In this document: piece after piece, positions 51,229-60,023 of the stretch
Layout: the number at the start of each line of letters is the position of its first letter
Numbering within the stretch: position 1 is the stretch's first letter
Origin: DASQMT01 sp963839615
Lineage (GTDB): Bacteria > Actinomycetota > Thermoleophilia > Solirubrobacterales > Solirubrobacteraceae
Assembly (NCBI GenBank): GCA_963839615.1
Contig: CAWIVY010000012.1
Coordinates: 1 to 64,000, forward strand
DNA: 64,000 nucleotides
Direction of reading: 5' to 3'
Notes under the pieces: generated by a model
Told to the model about the DNA's origin: nothing
Databases searched by the model: none
What the model saw: only the letters and a program-made list of their open reading frames with translations
Translations under genes and position numbers: made by a program

Positions 51229-52077
51229 CTACTTCGAGTAGTCGTAGAACCCGCGGCTGCTCTTGCGGCCGAGCAGCCCCGCCTCGACCATCCGGTTGAG
51301 CAGCGCCGGCGCAACGGATGCCGGATCGCGGAACTCGTCGTAGAGCGACTCCGAGACCGCCAGCAGCGTGTCGAGCCCGATCAGGTCTGCGAGCGCGAGC
51401 GGGCCCATCGGGTGCGCGCAGCCCTTGATCATCCCCTCGTCGATGTCCTCCTTGGAGGCGAAGCCCGACTCGTACATGCGGATCGCGGAAAGCAGATACG
51501 GGATCAGCAGCGCGTTGACGACGAAGCCGGCGCGATCCTGCGAGTCGATGCAGACCTTCCCGAGCGTGTCCTCCGCGAAGCTGCGAGCCCGCTCGAGCGC
51601 CTCGTCGCCGGTCATGATCGAGCGCACGATCTCGACGAGCGGGAGCACCGGCACGGGGTTGAAGAAGTGCAGCCCGAGCACGCGCTCCGGCTTGGATGTC
51701 CCGGCCCCCAGCTTCATGATCGGAACCGAGGAGGTGTTCGAGGCGAGGAACTCCGCGTCCGGCAGGACGGCATCCAGGCGCTGGAACAGTTCGCGCTTGG
51801 CTGCCTCGTTCTCGACTATCGCCTCGATCGCGGCGTCGGAGCCGTCGAGATCGTCGACGCTCGTGGAGTAGGCGAGCCGCTCGGCCGCGGCCTCGCGCTC
51901 CTCGCCCGAGAGCTTGCCCGAACGCGCCCCGCGATCCAGCGACTTCTCGATCCGCGCCTGCGCTCGCTGCGCGGCCTCGTCGTCGGCCTCGACGACCGTC
52001 ACGTCGACACCGGCCCGCGCGCACACCTCGGCGATGCCCGAGCCCATCAGACCGCCACCGATCACTCCGATCCGCAT
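51229..52077 (-). CDS. 3-hydroxybutyryl-CoA dehydrogenase family protein
   Basis: 282 residues. NAD-binding RIGVIGGGLMGSGIAEVCAR opens the Rossmann domain; catalytic His lies in RVLGLHFFNPVPVLPLVEIV, with Glu nearby, and the C-terminal helical domain carries AGFVVNALLIPYLLSAIRMY. The enzyme oxidises (S)-3-hydroxyacyl-CoA in beta-oxidation or reverses this in butanoate and PHA-type metabolism. It is convergent with the NTF2-like gene, with only 6 bases between stops. Confidence 0.9.
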   Translation of the reverse strand: MRIGVIGGGLMGSGIAEVCARAGVDVTVVEADDEAAQRAQARIEKSLDRGARSGKLSGEEREAAAERLAYSTSVDDLDGSDAAIEAIVENEAAKRELFQRLDAVLPDAEFLASNTSSVPIMKLGAGTSKPERVLGLHFFNPVPVLPLVEIVRSIMTGDEALERARSFAEDTLGKVCIDSQDRAGFVVNALLIPYLLSAIRMYESGFASKEDIDEGMIKGCAHPMGPLALADLIGLDTLLAVSESLYDEFRDPASVAPALLNRMVEAGLLGRKSSRGFYDYSK

Positions 52078-52106
52078 CGACCGGACGCTAGCGGTTTGCT
52101 GCGCGG

Positions 52107-52301
52107 CTACGCGGCTTCAGGCAGGACGGGGACGACGCAGACGCAGTTGGGCAGCTTGGTCGAGCCGGGGAGCACCATGCGGCCGACGCCGCGCTCGGCG
52201 GCTTCGTGCTTGGCGACCTCTGCCGCATCATTGCGGTCGATCATGTGCTGCGCGAGGGGCGTCTCATCCCCGTGCGAGTCGATGTAGATCACGTCATACA
52301 T
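52107..52301 (-). CDS. Short conserved-looking hypothetical protein
   Basis: 64 residues: YDVIYIDSHGDETPLAQHMI, then RNDAAEVAKHEAAERGVGRM and VCVVPVLPEAA. The layout of a strand, a long helix and a C-terminal strand suggests a small compact domain. GGAA-type ribosome-binding text (AAGGAACACC) precedes the ATG. Function unknown. It lies directly before rnpB on the other strand. Confidence 0.6.
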   Translation of the reverse strand: MYDVIYIDSHGDETPLAQHMIDRNDAAEVAKHEAAERGVGRMVLPGSTKLPNCVCVVPVLPEAA

Positions 52302-52378
52302 GGTGTTCCTTCATTCTCGACGATCGTCCGGACGTCGATGGTTTGCTAACGACACCTTTGCAACGGAGTATTTTTTCT

Positions 52379-52710
52379 GTGCTGGCTGAGTAGTCGCGGA
52401 GGTTCGCCTTCGAGGAAAGTCCGGACATCAAAGGGCAGGGTGGTCGGTAACGCCGACCCGGGGAAACCCGCGGGAAAGTGCCACAGAAAACACACCGCCC
52501 ACGTTCGCGACGGACAAGTGCCGTCGCGGGCAGGCAAGGTTGAAAAGGTGCGGTAAGAGCGCACCGGCGCCGCGGTGACGCGGCGGCCCGGCAAACCCCA
52601 CCCGATGCAAGGCCAAGCAGGACCGTTTGCAGGTTGCCCGCCGAGGTCCAGGTAGGCCGCTCAGATGGATGACTGCTCACGACAGAATCCGGCTTACAGG
52701 CCAGCTCCGA
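52379..52710 (+). ncRNA. rnpB: RNase P RNA, bacterial class A
   Basis: Catalytic RNA that trims tRNA 5' ends. Conserved blocks seen in order: GAGGAAAGTCCGGAC (CR-I, 52408 region), AGTGCCACAGAAA, GGTAAGAGCGCACCGG (CR-II/III), CAAACCCCACC and GACAGAATCCGGCTTACAGG (CR-V). The closing stem pairs GCTGGC (52381-52386) with GCCAGC near 52700. It is followed at once by an intrinsic terminator. Confidence 0.95.
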
Positions 52711-52712
52711 GG

Positions 52713-52738
52713 GGGCTCCCGGCGACGGGAGCCCTTTT
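52713..52738 (+). terminator. rnpB intrinsic terminator
   Basis: GGGCTCCCG-GCGA-CGGGAGCCC followed by TTTT; 9-bp GC stem directly after the RNase P RNA. Confidence 0.85.
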
Positions 52739-52955
52739 CGGTTTCGCTCCTGGGAATGCATTGGTCCCGCTGGTACCCGTTCAGGCGAAAATGTCATCGC
52801 GCAAACACCATGATTCCTTTGTATAGGAGAGAACGGGTCGATTCCCTCCCCCGGCGGGTGGAACTTGCCCACCCGCCGCCGCTCGCGGTGAGCGGGTTTC
52901 GCCTGCCAGGCGAGCGCGCTCGTCCCTCGCCGCTCGCCTTCGGCGACGTTACATG

Positions 52956-52969
52956 CGAACATGTGTTCG
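52956..52969. promoter_or_regulatory. SOS (LexA) box of imuB
   Basis: CGAACATGTGTTCG; the last base is the G of the GTG start 52969, so LexA would cover the start codon. The region 52739-52955 before it shows no gene. Confidence 0.85.
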
Positions 52970-54159
52970 TGATCGTCTGCGTCCTCCTGCCGCGCTTTGC
53001 GCTCACCGTCGCCGCCGGCGGACGCGAGGTGCTGGCCGCCGGGCCAGTGGCCCTGGCCCCTGAACCGGGTCGCGACCAGCTGATCGGCGAGGTCTCGGCG
53101 GCGGCCGAGGCCTATGGCGTGCGCGCCGGGCTGCGGCTGGGGGAGGCGCTCGCGCGCTGTCCGGGGCTGCGACTGCTGGCGCCCGACCCGGTCGGGGTTG
53201 CCGATGCTTGGGATGCCCGCGTGCGCGCGCTGGAGGGCATCGGCGCCGCCGTCGAACCGGGCCCGCCCGGCACCGCCTGGTTCGGCGCCGGCGGCCTGCG
53301 CACACTGCATGGCGGCACGCTCGAGGGCGTGCTGGCCGCCACGCGCAACGCGCTGAAGGGTCCGGTCCGGCTCGGCGCGGCGCCCTCGCGCTTCGCAGCC
53401 CTGGCGGCCGCCGGTCGCGCGCGCACGCGACGCCCGGAGATCACCCCGAAGGCCGCCGCCGCGCTGGCCGCCTACATGGCCCCGCTGCCGGTCTCGCTGC
53501 TGCTCGCGCATCCGGAGGCCGCGCTGCTGCCGGATGCGCTCGAGCGCTTCGGGATCCGTACCCTCGGCGAGCTGGCCAAGCTGCCGCGCGCCGCGCTGGC
53601 CGATCGCTTCGGCCGGGCCGGTCCGCTGGCGCGCGACCTCGCCCAGGGCAAGGACACGCCGCTCGTCCCGCGCACGGCAGCCGAGCAGCTGGAGGAGCGC
53701 CTGGAGCTGCCGGAGTCGGCCTCGGGCATTCAGCTCCAGCGCGGCCTGGACCTGCTGATCGACCGCCTGCTCGCCCGGCGCGAGCGGCGCGGGCGGGCGC
53801 TGCGCTCAGTGGTGCTCTCCGCCAAGCTGGTCGAGGGCGGCACCTGGCGCGCACGCGTGACGTTCCGCGAGCCGCTGGCCGATCCGCGCCGCATGCGCCT
53901 GGTGCTGGGCCAGAAGCTGGCCGAGCTCCCGGCGCCCGCCGACGTGCTGCGCCTGCGCGCCGAAGGGTTCGGCCCACCGGCCGGCGATCAGCGCTCGCTG
54001 CTGGCCGAGCCCGCCACGATCCGCCGCGCACGCTTGCGCGAGGCGGTGCGTCAGGCGCGCTCCGTGGCGGGCCCCGACGCGGCACTGCGGATCATCCCGG
54101 TCGATCCCGACTCGCGGGTGCCCGAGCGGCGCCTGACGCTTGCGCCATGGGATCCGTGA
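52969..54159 (+). CDS. imuB: ImuB-like Y-family DNA polymerase homolog
   Basis: 396 residues. The N-terminus CVLLPRFALTVAAGG and LAPEPGRDQLIGEVSAAAEA follows ImuB, a catalytically inactive Y-family polymerase that links DnaE2 to the sliding clamp in SOS mutagenesis. The acidic catalytic residues of real Y polymerases are absent (FALTVAA instead of an Asp). The little-finger region is seen at LPESASGIQLQRGLDLLIDR. GTG 52969 is the start because upstream codons cross the SOS box. No imuA/imuA' gene is next to it. Followed by a DUF6504 gene. Confidence 0.85.
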   Translation: MIVCVLLPRFALTVAAGGREVLAAGPVALAPEPGRDQLIGEVSAAAEAYGVRAGLRLGEALARCPGLRLLAPDPVGVADAWDARVRALEGIGAAVEPGPPGTAWFGAGGLRTLHGGTLEGVLAATRNALKGPVRLGAAPSRFAALAAAGRARTRRPEITPKAAAALAAYMAPLPVSLLLAHPEAALLPDALERFGIRTLGELAKLPRAALADRFGRAGPLARDLAQGKDTPLVPRTAAEQLEERLELPESASGIQLQRGLDLLIDRLLARRERRGRALRSVVLSAKLVEGGTWRARVTFREPLADPRRMRLVLGQKLAELPAPADVLRLRAEGFGPPAGDQRSLLAEPATIRRARLREAVRQARSVAGPDAALRIIPVDPDSRVPERRLTLAPWDP

Positions 54160-54389
54160 GGCGCCTCGCCACTCCGCGCGCGGTCCCGGTCCGCACGGGG
54201 GAGGGGGGCCGCCCGGAGGCGGTCGGCGGCCGCGCGGTCGAGGCGGTGCGCGAGTCCTGGCTGGTCGAGGACCGCTGGTGGACCGATGCTCCGCTGCGGC
54301 GGCGCTACTGGGAGGTCGTCACGGCCGACGGCCGCGACCTCGTCGTCTACCGCGACCTGGAGGCGGGGAGCTGGTACGCACAGCGGTGA
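54147..54389 (+). CDS. DUF6504-like small protein coupled to imuB
   Basis: 80 residues. ESWLVEDRWWTDAPLRRRYW and VVTADGRDLVVYRDLE are the DUF6504 core seen next to imuB in many actinobacteria. The ATG at 54147 lies inside imuB, 13 bases before its stop, so translation is coupled. It is likely part of the SOS mutasome operon; biochemical role unknown. Confidence 0.75.
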   Translation: MGSVRRLATPRAVPVRTGEGGRPEAVGGRAVEAVRESWLVEDRWWTDAPLRRRYWEVVTADGRDLVVYRDLEAGSWYAQR

Positions 54390-54393
54390 CGGA

Positions 54394-55101
54394 TCACGCC
54401 GTCTGCCACAGCACCATCGCCGCGTAGGCGCGCCAGGGCCGCCAGCGCTCCGCTTCGGCGGCACCGGCCGCGCGGGCGAGCCAGAGGTCGCTCGCCGGCC
54501 AGGCGTCGGGGTCGCGCAGCGCGCGCATGGCGATGTACTCGACGGTCCAGGGGCCGAAGCCCGGCAGCTCGAGCAGTGCCGCGCGCGTCGCCGCGACGTC
54601 GAGCGGCGGGTCGAGCCGCAAGCCGCCGGCCACCGCGCGGGCGAGCGCGCGCAGCGCGCGCTCGCGGGACTGCGGCATCCCCGGCAGCGGACCGTCCGCG
54701 ACGATCTCCGGCGCCGGGAAACGGCGGCCGTCGCCGAGCGCGGCGACCAGCTTCTCGGCTGTCCGCCGGGCGCCGGCGACGCTGACCTGCTGCCCGAGCA
54801 CCGCGCGCACGGCGAGCTCCCAGCCGCTCCAGGCGCCGGGCACCCGGATCCCGGGTGCGCGGGCGAACAGCGGCTCGCCGCCGAGCGCCCGCGGATCGTG
54901 GGCGGTGTCGAACACGCGCGCGACGACGACGGGATCGGCGGGGCCGGTGAACGCGATGCCGCCATCCACACGCGCGACCTCGGCCTCGCCCGCGCGCCGG
55001 TAGACGCCGTCCTCCACGACCTCCAGTCCGGGGATCGCGCGCGTTCCGAGCCAATCGATCACCCGCTCCCAGTCGTATGGCTCGCGGACGGGGAGGATCA
55101 C
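54394..55101 (-). CDS. AlkA-like DNA-3-methyladenine glycosylase
   Basis: 235 residues of the HhH-GPD superfamily. The glycosylase core is seen at WELAVRAVLGQQVSVAGARR, and the hairpin-helix-hairpin with catalytic Asp at LPGFGPWTVEYIAMRALRD followed by AWPASDLWLARA. The usual AlkA N-terminal domain is short here. It removes alkylated bases such as 3-methyladenine; its position next to the SOS genes fits DNA repair. Convergent with the DUF6504 gene. Confidence 0.88.
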   Translation of the reverse strand: MILPVREPYDWERVIDWLGTRAIPGLEVVEDGVYRRAGEAEVARVDGGIAFTGPADPVVVARVFDTAHDPRALGGEPLFARAPGIRVPGAWSGWELAVRAVLGQQVSVAGARRTAEKLVAALGDGRRFPAPEIVADGPLPGMPQSRERALRALARAVAGGLRLDPPLDVAATRAALLELPGFGPWTVEYIAMRALRDPDAWPASDLWLARAAGAAEAERWRPWRAYAAMVLWQTA

Positions 55102-55111
55102 GCGAACCGGC

Positions 55112-56320
55112 TCAGCGGCACATCACGAAGCGGCGCGAGACGGTCTTGTGCCGAACCCGCTGCGAGCCGGCGCGCCGGTAGGCGACGCGCGCGAATACGC
55201 GCCCGCGCTTGCCGGCCGGGCGGTCGACCCTGAGCCGCGCGACGTACGGTGCGCGCCGGTCGGTCTTCCGCGGACCGCCGCGGGCGAAGAACACGACCTT
55301 GAGCACGCGCGGCGCCGGTCGCCCCGGCCGCGCCCGGACGCGCAGGCTCACGCGCAGCCTGCCGCCGGGCGGCGTGCAGCGGATCCCGGCCCGCAGCCGC
55401 ACCCTGCCGTCCGGCACCGGTGCGCTGGGCGGAGCGGGAGGGGCGGGCGGCGGCTGCCACAGGGCCGCCATGGTCAGGCCGGAGAACGAGCCCCAGCCGG
55501 CGCCGATCGGCTCACCCGCGCCGGTCAGCCATCCGCTCGCGCCGTTGCCGCGGTACATCAGCAGGACGCCGTCGGACTTCCGCGCGAGCACGTCGGGCTT
55601 GCCGTCGCCGCTGAAGTCACCGCCGGAAGCGAGCGCCGTGAAATCCTGCCAGCCGGAGCCGATCCGCTCCCCGGTGCCGGTCAGCCATCCTCCGGCTCCG
55701 TCGCCGCGGTACATCAGCAGGCCACCGTCGGACTGCCGCGCGAGTACGTCAGGCTTGCCGTCGCCGCTGAAGTCGCCGCCGGGGAGGATCGCGGTGAACG
55801 GCCCCCAGCCGGAGCCGATCTGCTCCGCAGTTCCGGTGAGCCATCCGCTCGCGCCGTTGCCGCGGTACAGCAGCAGGGCGCCGTCGGACTGCCGCGCGAG
55901 CACGTCGGGCTTGCCGTCGCCCGTGAAGTCGCCGGGCGAGAGGAGTGCGGTGAACGGCCCCCACCCCGAGCCGATCGGCTCGCCCATGCCGGTGAGCCAG
56001 CCGCCGGCTCCGTTGCCGCGATACAGCAGGAGCGCGCCGTCGGCGCGGCGGACGAGGAGGTCGGGCTTGTTGTCGCCGCTGAAGTCGCCGGGCGAGAGCA
56101 CCGCCGTGAATGCGCCCCAGCCGGTGCCGATCGGCTCGCCCGTGCCGGTGAGCCAGCCGCCGGCTCCGTTGCCGCGATAGAGCAGGAGCCGCTCGCCCGG
56201 GTCGACGGCGAGCACGTCCGCGGGCCCGTCGCCGCTCCAGTCCGCGCGGGCCGCCGGGACGCTCAGCGCCAGGCCGGCCAGGAGCGCGGCCGCAACGAGC
56301 ACCCCGATCAGCCTGCCCAC
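55112..56320 (-). CDS. Secreted FG-GAP/VCBS repeat protein
   Basis: 402 residues. A signal peptide (LIGVLVAAALLAGLALSV, cut near PAARA-D) is followed by about five repeats of 52 residues, each with GDFSGDGKPDVLAR, DGALLLYRGNGAGGWLTG and GEPIGSGWGPFTA. The Asp-rich GDFxGDGKPD motif binds calcium in FG-GAP/VCBS propellers. After a Pro-rich linker (PPPAPPAPPSAPVPDG) the C-terminal 90 residues form a basic domain with two Cys. GTG 56320 is supported by AGGAG upstream. Role unknown; likely surface or secreted. Divergent from dnaE2, whose SOS box lies about 80 bases away. Confidence 0.75.
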   Translation of the reverse strand: MGRLIGVLVAAALLAGLALSVPAARADWSGDGPADVLAVDPGERLLLYRGNGAGGWLTGTGEPIGTGWGAFTAVLSPGDFSGDNKPDLLVRRADGALLLYRGNGAGGWLTGMGEPIGSGWGPFTALLSPGDFTGDGKPDVLARQSDGALLLYRGNGASGWLTGTAEQIGSGWGPFTAILPGGDFSGDGKPDVLARQSDGGLLMYRGDGAGGWLTGTGERIGSGWQDFTALASGGDFSGDGKPDVLARKSDGVLLMYRGNGASGWLTGAGEPIGAGWGSFSGLTMAALWQPPPAPPAPPSAPVPDGRVRLRAGIRCTPPGGRLRVSLRVRARPGRPAPRVLKVVFFARGGPRKTDRRAPYVARLRVDRPAGKRGRVFARVAYRRAGSQRVRHKTVSRRFVMCR

Positions 56321-56399
56321 GTCGAACTCCTCCCGTCCGCTGCCCCCGGCACGCGCGAGACCATATCGCCGCCGGGCCGAGGATCCGCCGCCGGCTATG

Positions 56400-56413
56400 C
56401 GAACATGTGTTCG
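56400..56413. promoter_or_regulatory. SOS (LexA) box of dnaE2
   Basis: CGAACATGTGTTCG, identical to the imuB box, ending 4 bases before ATG 56418. Bound LexA would cover the start region. Confidence 0.88.
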
Positions 56414-56417
56414 CTCC

Positions 56418-59400
56418 ATGTACGCCGAGCTGCACGCCCACTCCGCCTTCTCCTTCCTCGACGGCGCCTCGCTGCCCGAGGAGCTGGCGGGGGCTGCGGC
56501 CGAGGCGGGCTACAGCGCCTTCGCCCTGACCGACCACAACGGTCTGAGCGGCTCGATGGAGTTCGCGCAGGCCGCCAAGGGGCTCGGGGTGAAGGCGATC
56601 CACGGGGCGGAGGTCGACCTCGACGACGGTCGCCACCTCACGCTGCTGGTGGAGACCCAGGCGGGCTGGCGCAGCCTCTGCCGCATCCTCACGCGCGCGC
56701 ACGCCCACGCGCGCGATCACGGTGAGCCGCCGCCGGCGGTGCCGTTGGAGGTGCTCGAGGAGCACGCCGCCGGGCTCGTCTGCCTGAGCGGATGCGCACG
56801 CCACGGCGTCCACGACGAGCCGACGCTGCGGCGGCTGCTGGCCGCCTTCGGGCGCGAGAACCTGCGCGTCGAGCTGCAGCGGCCGTTCCAGCGCGACGAT
56901 CGCGCGCGCAACCGCCGGCTCGCCGGCCTGGCCGAGCGGCTCGGCGTCGCGGCGGTGGCGACCGGCGACGTTCACGCGCACGCGCTCGCGCGCGCGCCAC
57001 TGCAGGACGCGTTCGTCGCCCTGCGCAACCACTCGACGCTCGATGCATCCGAGCCGCTGCGCCGCGGCAACACCGCCCATGTGCTGGCTTCCCCCGAGGC
57101 GATGGCGGCGCGCTTCGAGGACCACCCACGGGCCGTGGCCGAGGCGTCCGCGCTCGCCGACCGGTTGCGCTTCGACCTCACGGTCGATCTCGGCTATCGC
57201 TACCCGGGCGCGGAGGACGCGACCGCGATCCGCTCGCTGGCCGAGCTGTGCTGGGGGCTGATCGCCGAGCGCTACCCCGACGGCAACCCTCATGTCGGGG
57301 CAGCGCACGCCCGGCTCGAGGAGGAGCTGCGCGTGATCGACGGGCTCGGGCTGGCCGGCTTCTTCATCCTGCACCGCGACCTGCTGGAGCTGGCGCGCGA
57401 GGTGGCGGTGGAGGTGCGCGGTCCCGATACGGCGCGCGCGTTGCTGCCGCCGGGTCGCGGACGCGGCTCCTCGGTGTCCTCGATCGTCTGCTACCTCACC
57501 GGCCTCTCGCACATCGACCCGGTCGCCAACGACCTGTTCCTCGGGCGCTTCCTCAACGAGGAGCTGACGGCGCTGCCCGACATCGACCTCGACTTCCCGC
57601 GCGACATCCGCGCGGCCCTCATACCGCGCATCCACGACCGCTACGGGCGCGAGCGCTCGGCGCTCGTGGCCGCGTTCCCGACGTTCCGCTCGCGCGGGGC
57701 GATCCGTGAGCTGGGCAAGGTGCTCGGGTTGCCGGCGGGCGAGCTCGAGCGCGTCGCGCGCGGGGCCGAGCCGTGGGCGGTGCGCGGCGTGACCGCCGAT
57801 GTCGAGTCGGCGCTCGGGCTCGAGCCCGGCGGGCCGCCGGCGCCGGTGATCGACCCGGACTCGCGCGGGCCGTTCGCGATGTCGACCGCCGAGTGGCATG
57901 CGATGGTCAACGGCCGCCGGCCCGACCGTGACGAGCAGCGCGCCGCCGACGAGGCCCGCCGCGCGGCGCTGCCCGGCCGCTGGGCGTGGTTGGCGCGGCT
58001 GTGCGACGACGCCTACGGGTTGCCGCGCCACCTCTCCCAGCACTCGGGCGGGATGATCGTCTCGACGCGGCCGCTGATCGACTGCTGTCCGGTGCTGCCG
58101 GCGGCGATGGAGGGGCGCCAGCTGTGCCAGTGGGACAAGGACTCCTGCGCGGACGCGGGCTTCCTGAAGATCGACCTGCTGGGGCTTGGGATGCTCTCCT
58201 GCGTCGAGCGCGCGGTCGAGCTGATCTCGCACACGCGCGGCGAGCGCGTCGACCTCTCGCGGATCCCGTACGACGACGCCGCGACCTACTCGGCGATCCA
58301 GTCGGCCGACACGATGGGCGTCTTCCAGATCGAGAGCCGGGCGCAGATGCAGTCGCTGTACCGCACGCGGCCCGAGACGCTGGACGACCTCACGATCCAG
58401 GTCGCGATCGTGCGGCCCGGGCCGATCCTCGGCGGGGCCGTCAACCCGTACATCGCGCGCCGCCAGCGGATGCGCGAGGACCCGGACTTCGAGGTCCCCT
58501 ACGACCACCCGTCGCTGGAGCCCGTGCTGCGCGACACGCTCGGCACGATCATCTTCCAGGACCAGGTGATCGAGGTCGCGATGGTGTTCGCGGGCTTCTC
58601 GCCGGGCGAGGCCGAGGGGCTGCGCCGGGCGATGAGCCGCAAGCGCTCGGCGGCGGCGATCGAGGCCTTCCACCAGCGCTTCGTCGAGGGCGCCGAGCGC
58701 ACGCACGGTGCCGATGCGGAGACGGCCGAGCGCGTGTACGAGATGATCGTCGGCTTCTCGGGCTTCGGCTTCCCGAAGGCGCACGGGGCCGCCTTCGGGC
58801 TGCTCGCCTACCAGTCGACCTGGCTGCGCGTGCACTACGGGCCGGAGTTCCTGTGCGCGCTGCTCAACGAGCAGCCGATGGGGTTCTACGCGCCCGACAC
58901 GCTCGCGCACGAGGCGCAGAGCAAGGGGATCGAGCTGATCGCGCCCGACGTGAACCTGTCCGGGGAGGAGTGCACCGTCGACGACGAGGGCCGCATCCGG
59001 CTCGGGCTCAGCTTCGTGCTGGGCGCCCGCAGCGCAGAGCTGTCAGCGCTCGTGCAGGAGCGGGAGTCCGGCGGCCCGTTCCGCACGCTGGCCGATCTGG
59101 CCTCGCGTGCCGGCGCGGGCCGCGCGGTCCTCGACCGCCTCGCCTGGGCGGGGGCCTGCGACGCGCTCGCCGCCGCGGACGTCTCCGCGGAAGCGCCCGC
59201 TGCCGGCGCGGCGTCCGGCAATGGCTCGGCGCCCGCCGTCACCCGCGCTCGCCGGACCGCGCTCTGGCGGCTCGGCGTGGCCGCGCCCGGCACCGCCGTC
59301 AAGGAGGGCACCCAGCTCGCGCTGCCGCTCGAGCTCCCCGGCACGCCGGTACTCGAATCGCTGGCCGCCTGGGATGCGATGGTCGCCGACTACGCGACCA

Positions 59401-59930
59401 CCGGCCTGACCCTGGGGCCGCACCCGATCGCGCTGCTGCGGCCCGACCTGCCGGACGCGGTCTCGACGCGCGACCTCGAGACGCTCGCGCACGAGACGCC
59501 GGTGACCATCGGCGGGCTCGTCGTCGCCCGCCAGCGGCCGGGCACGGCCAAGGGGATCGTGTTCATCCTGCTCGAGGACGAGTTCGGCACGGTCAACCTG
59601 ATCGTGCCGCCGCCCGTCTACGAGCGCCACCGGCTGATGGTGCGCTCCGAGCCGCTGCTGCTCGCGCTCGGCCGCCTGGAGAAGCTGCCGATCGCCGGCG
59701 GCGCGATCAACATCTACGTGCGCGAGCTGCGTCCGCTCGCGGCGCCCGCCGGCCACGGCGCCGACGTCGTGCCGCTGCCCGACCGCAGCGCTCCGGCCGC
59801 GGCGCCCGAGGCGGTCCCCGCGCTGGCGGTCGTCGGAGCGGCCGGCGACGTGCCCGACGACAGCGCCATGGCCGACTTCCGCGGCGTCGCCCCGGCCATC
59901 CAGAGCTTCGCCGCCGGGCGGCGGCGATGA
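56418..59930 (+). CDS. dnaE2: Error-prone DNA polymerase DnaE2
   Basis: 1170 residues. The N-terminal PHP domain opens with ELHAHSAFSFLDGASLPEEL and FALTDHNGLSGSMEF; the polymerase core has GRGRGSSVSSIVCYLTGL, the catalytic acids in LPDIDLDFPRDIR, then ESRAQMQSLYRTRPETLDDL and KAHGAAFGLLAYQSTWLRVH; a C-terminal OB fold is in TIGGLVVARQRPGTAKG. DnaE2 together with ImuB performs damage-tolerant, mutagenic synthesis. ATG 56418 is used since ATG 56397 precedes the SOS box. A frame of 1053 codons on the opposite strand is only a shadow. Confidence 0.93.
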   Translation: MYAELHAHSAFSFLDGASLPEELAGAAAEAGYSAFALTDHNGLSGSMEFAQAAKGLGVKAIHGAEVDLDDGRHLTLLVETQAGWRSLCRILTRAHAHARDHGEPPPAVPLEVLEEHAAGLVCLSGCARHGVHDEPTLRRLLAAFGRENLRVELQRPFQRDDRARNRRLAGLAERLGVAAVATGDVHAHALARAPLQDAFVALRNHSTLDASEPLRRGNTAHVLASPEAMAARFEDHPRAVAEASALADRLRFDLTVDLGYRYPGAEDATAIRSLAELCWGLIAERYPDGNPHVGAAHARLEEELRVIDGLGLAGFFILHRDLLELAREVAVEVRGPDTARALLPPGRGRGSSVSSIVCYLTGLSHIDPVANDLFLGRFLNEELTALPDIDLDFPRDIRAALIPRIHDRYGRERSALVAAFPTFRSRGAIRELGKVLGLPAGELERVARGAEPWAVRGVTADVESALGLEPGGPPAPVIDPDSRGPFAMSTAEWHAMVNGRRPDRDEQRAADEARRAALPGRWAWLARLCDDAYGLPRHLSQHSGGMIVSTRPLIDCCPVLPAAMEGRQLCQWDKDSCADAGFLKIDLLGLGMLSCVERAVELISHTRGERVDLSRIPYDDAATYSAIQSADTMGVFQIESRAQMQSLYRTRPETLDDLTIQVAIVRPGPILGGAVNPYIARRQRMREDPDFEVPYDHPSLEPVLRDTLGTIIFQDQVIEVAMVFAGFSPGEAEGLRRAMSRKRSAAAIEAFHQRFVEGAERTHGADAETAERVYEMIVGFSGFGFPKAHGAAFGLLAYQSTWLRVHYGPEFLCALLNEQPMGFYAPDTLAHEAQSKGIELIAPDVNLSGEECTVDDEGRIRLGLSFVLGARSAELSALVQERESGGPFRTLADLASRAGAGRAVLDRLAWAGACDALAAADVSAEAPAAGAASGNGSAPAVTRARRTALWRLGVAAPGTAVKEGTQLALPLELPGTPVLESLAAWDAMVADYATTGLTLGPHPIALLRPDLPDAVSTRDLETLAHETPVTIGGLVVARQRPGTAKGIVFILLEDEFGTVNLIVPPPVYERHRLMVRSEPLLLALGRLEKLPIAGGAINIYVRELRPLAAPAGHGADVVPLPDRSAPAAAPEAVPALAVVGAAGDVPDDSAMADFRGVAPAIQSFAAGRRR

Positions 59931-60023
59931 GCGCGCACGGCCGTCACGAGCGCGCCGCGTTCGTACGGGGCGGGCGGAACTGGCCGCGCCGACGCGCCGA
60001 GCAAATGGATATCGTCCGCCTCC

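Noticed and set aside
55749..58910. Minus-strand open frame of 1053 codons
   Set aside because: It lies antisense to the FG-GAP gene and dnaE2, its text is Arg/Ala/Pro/His-rich without motifs, and both plus-strand and neighbouring real genes have clear family matches.
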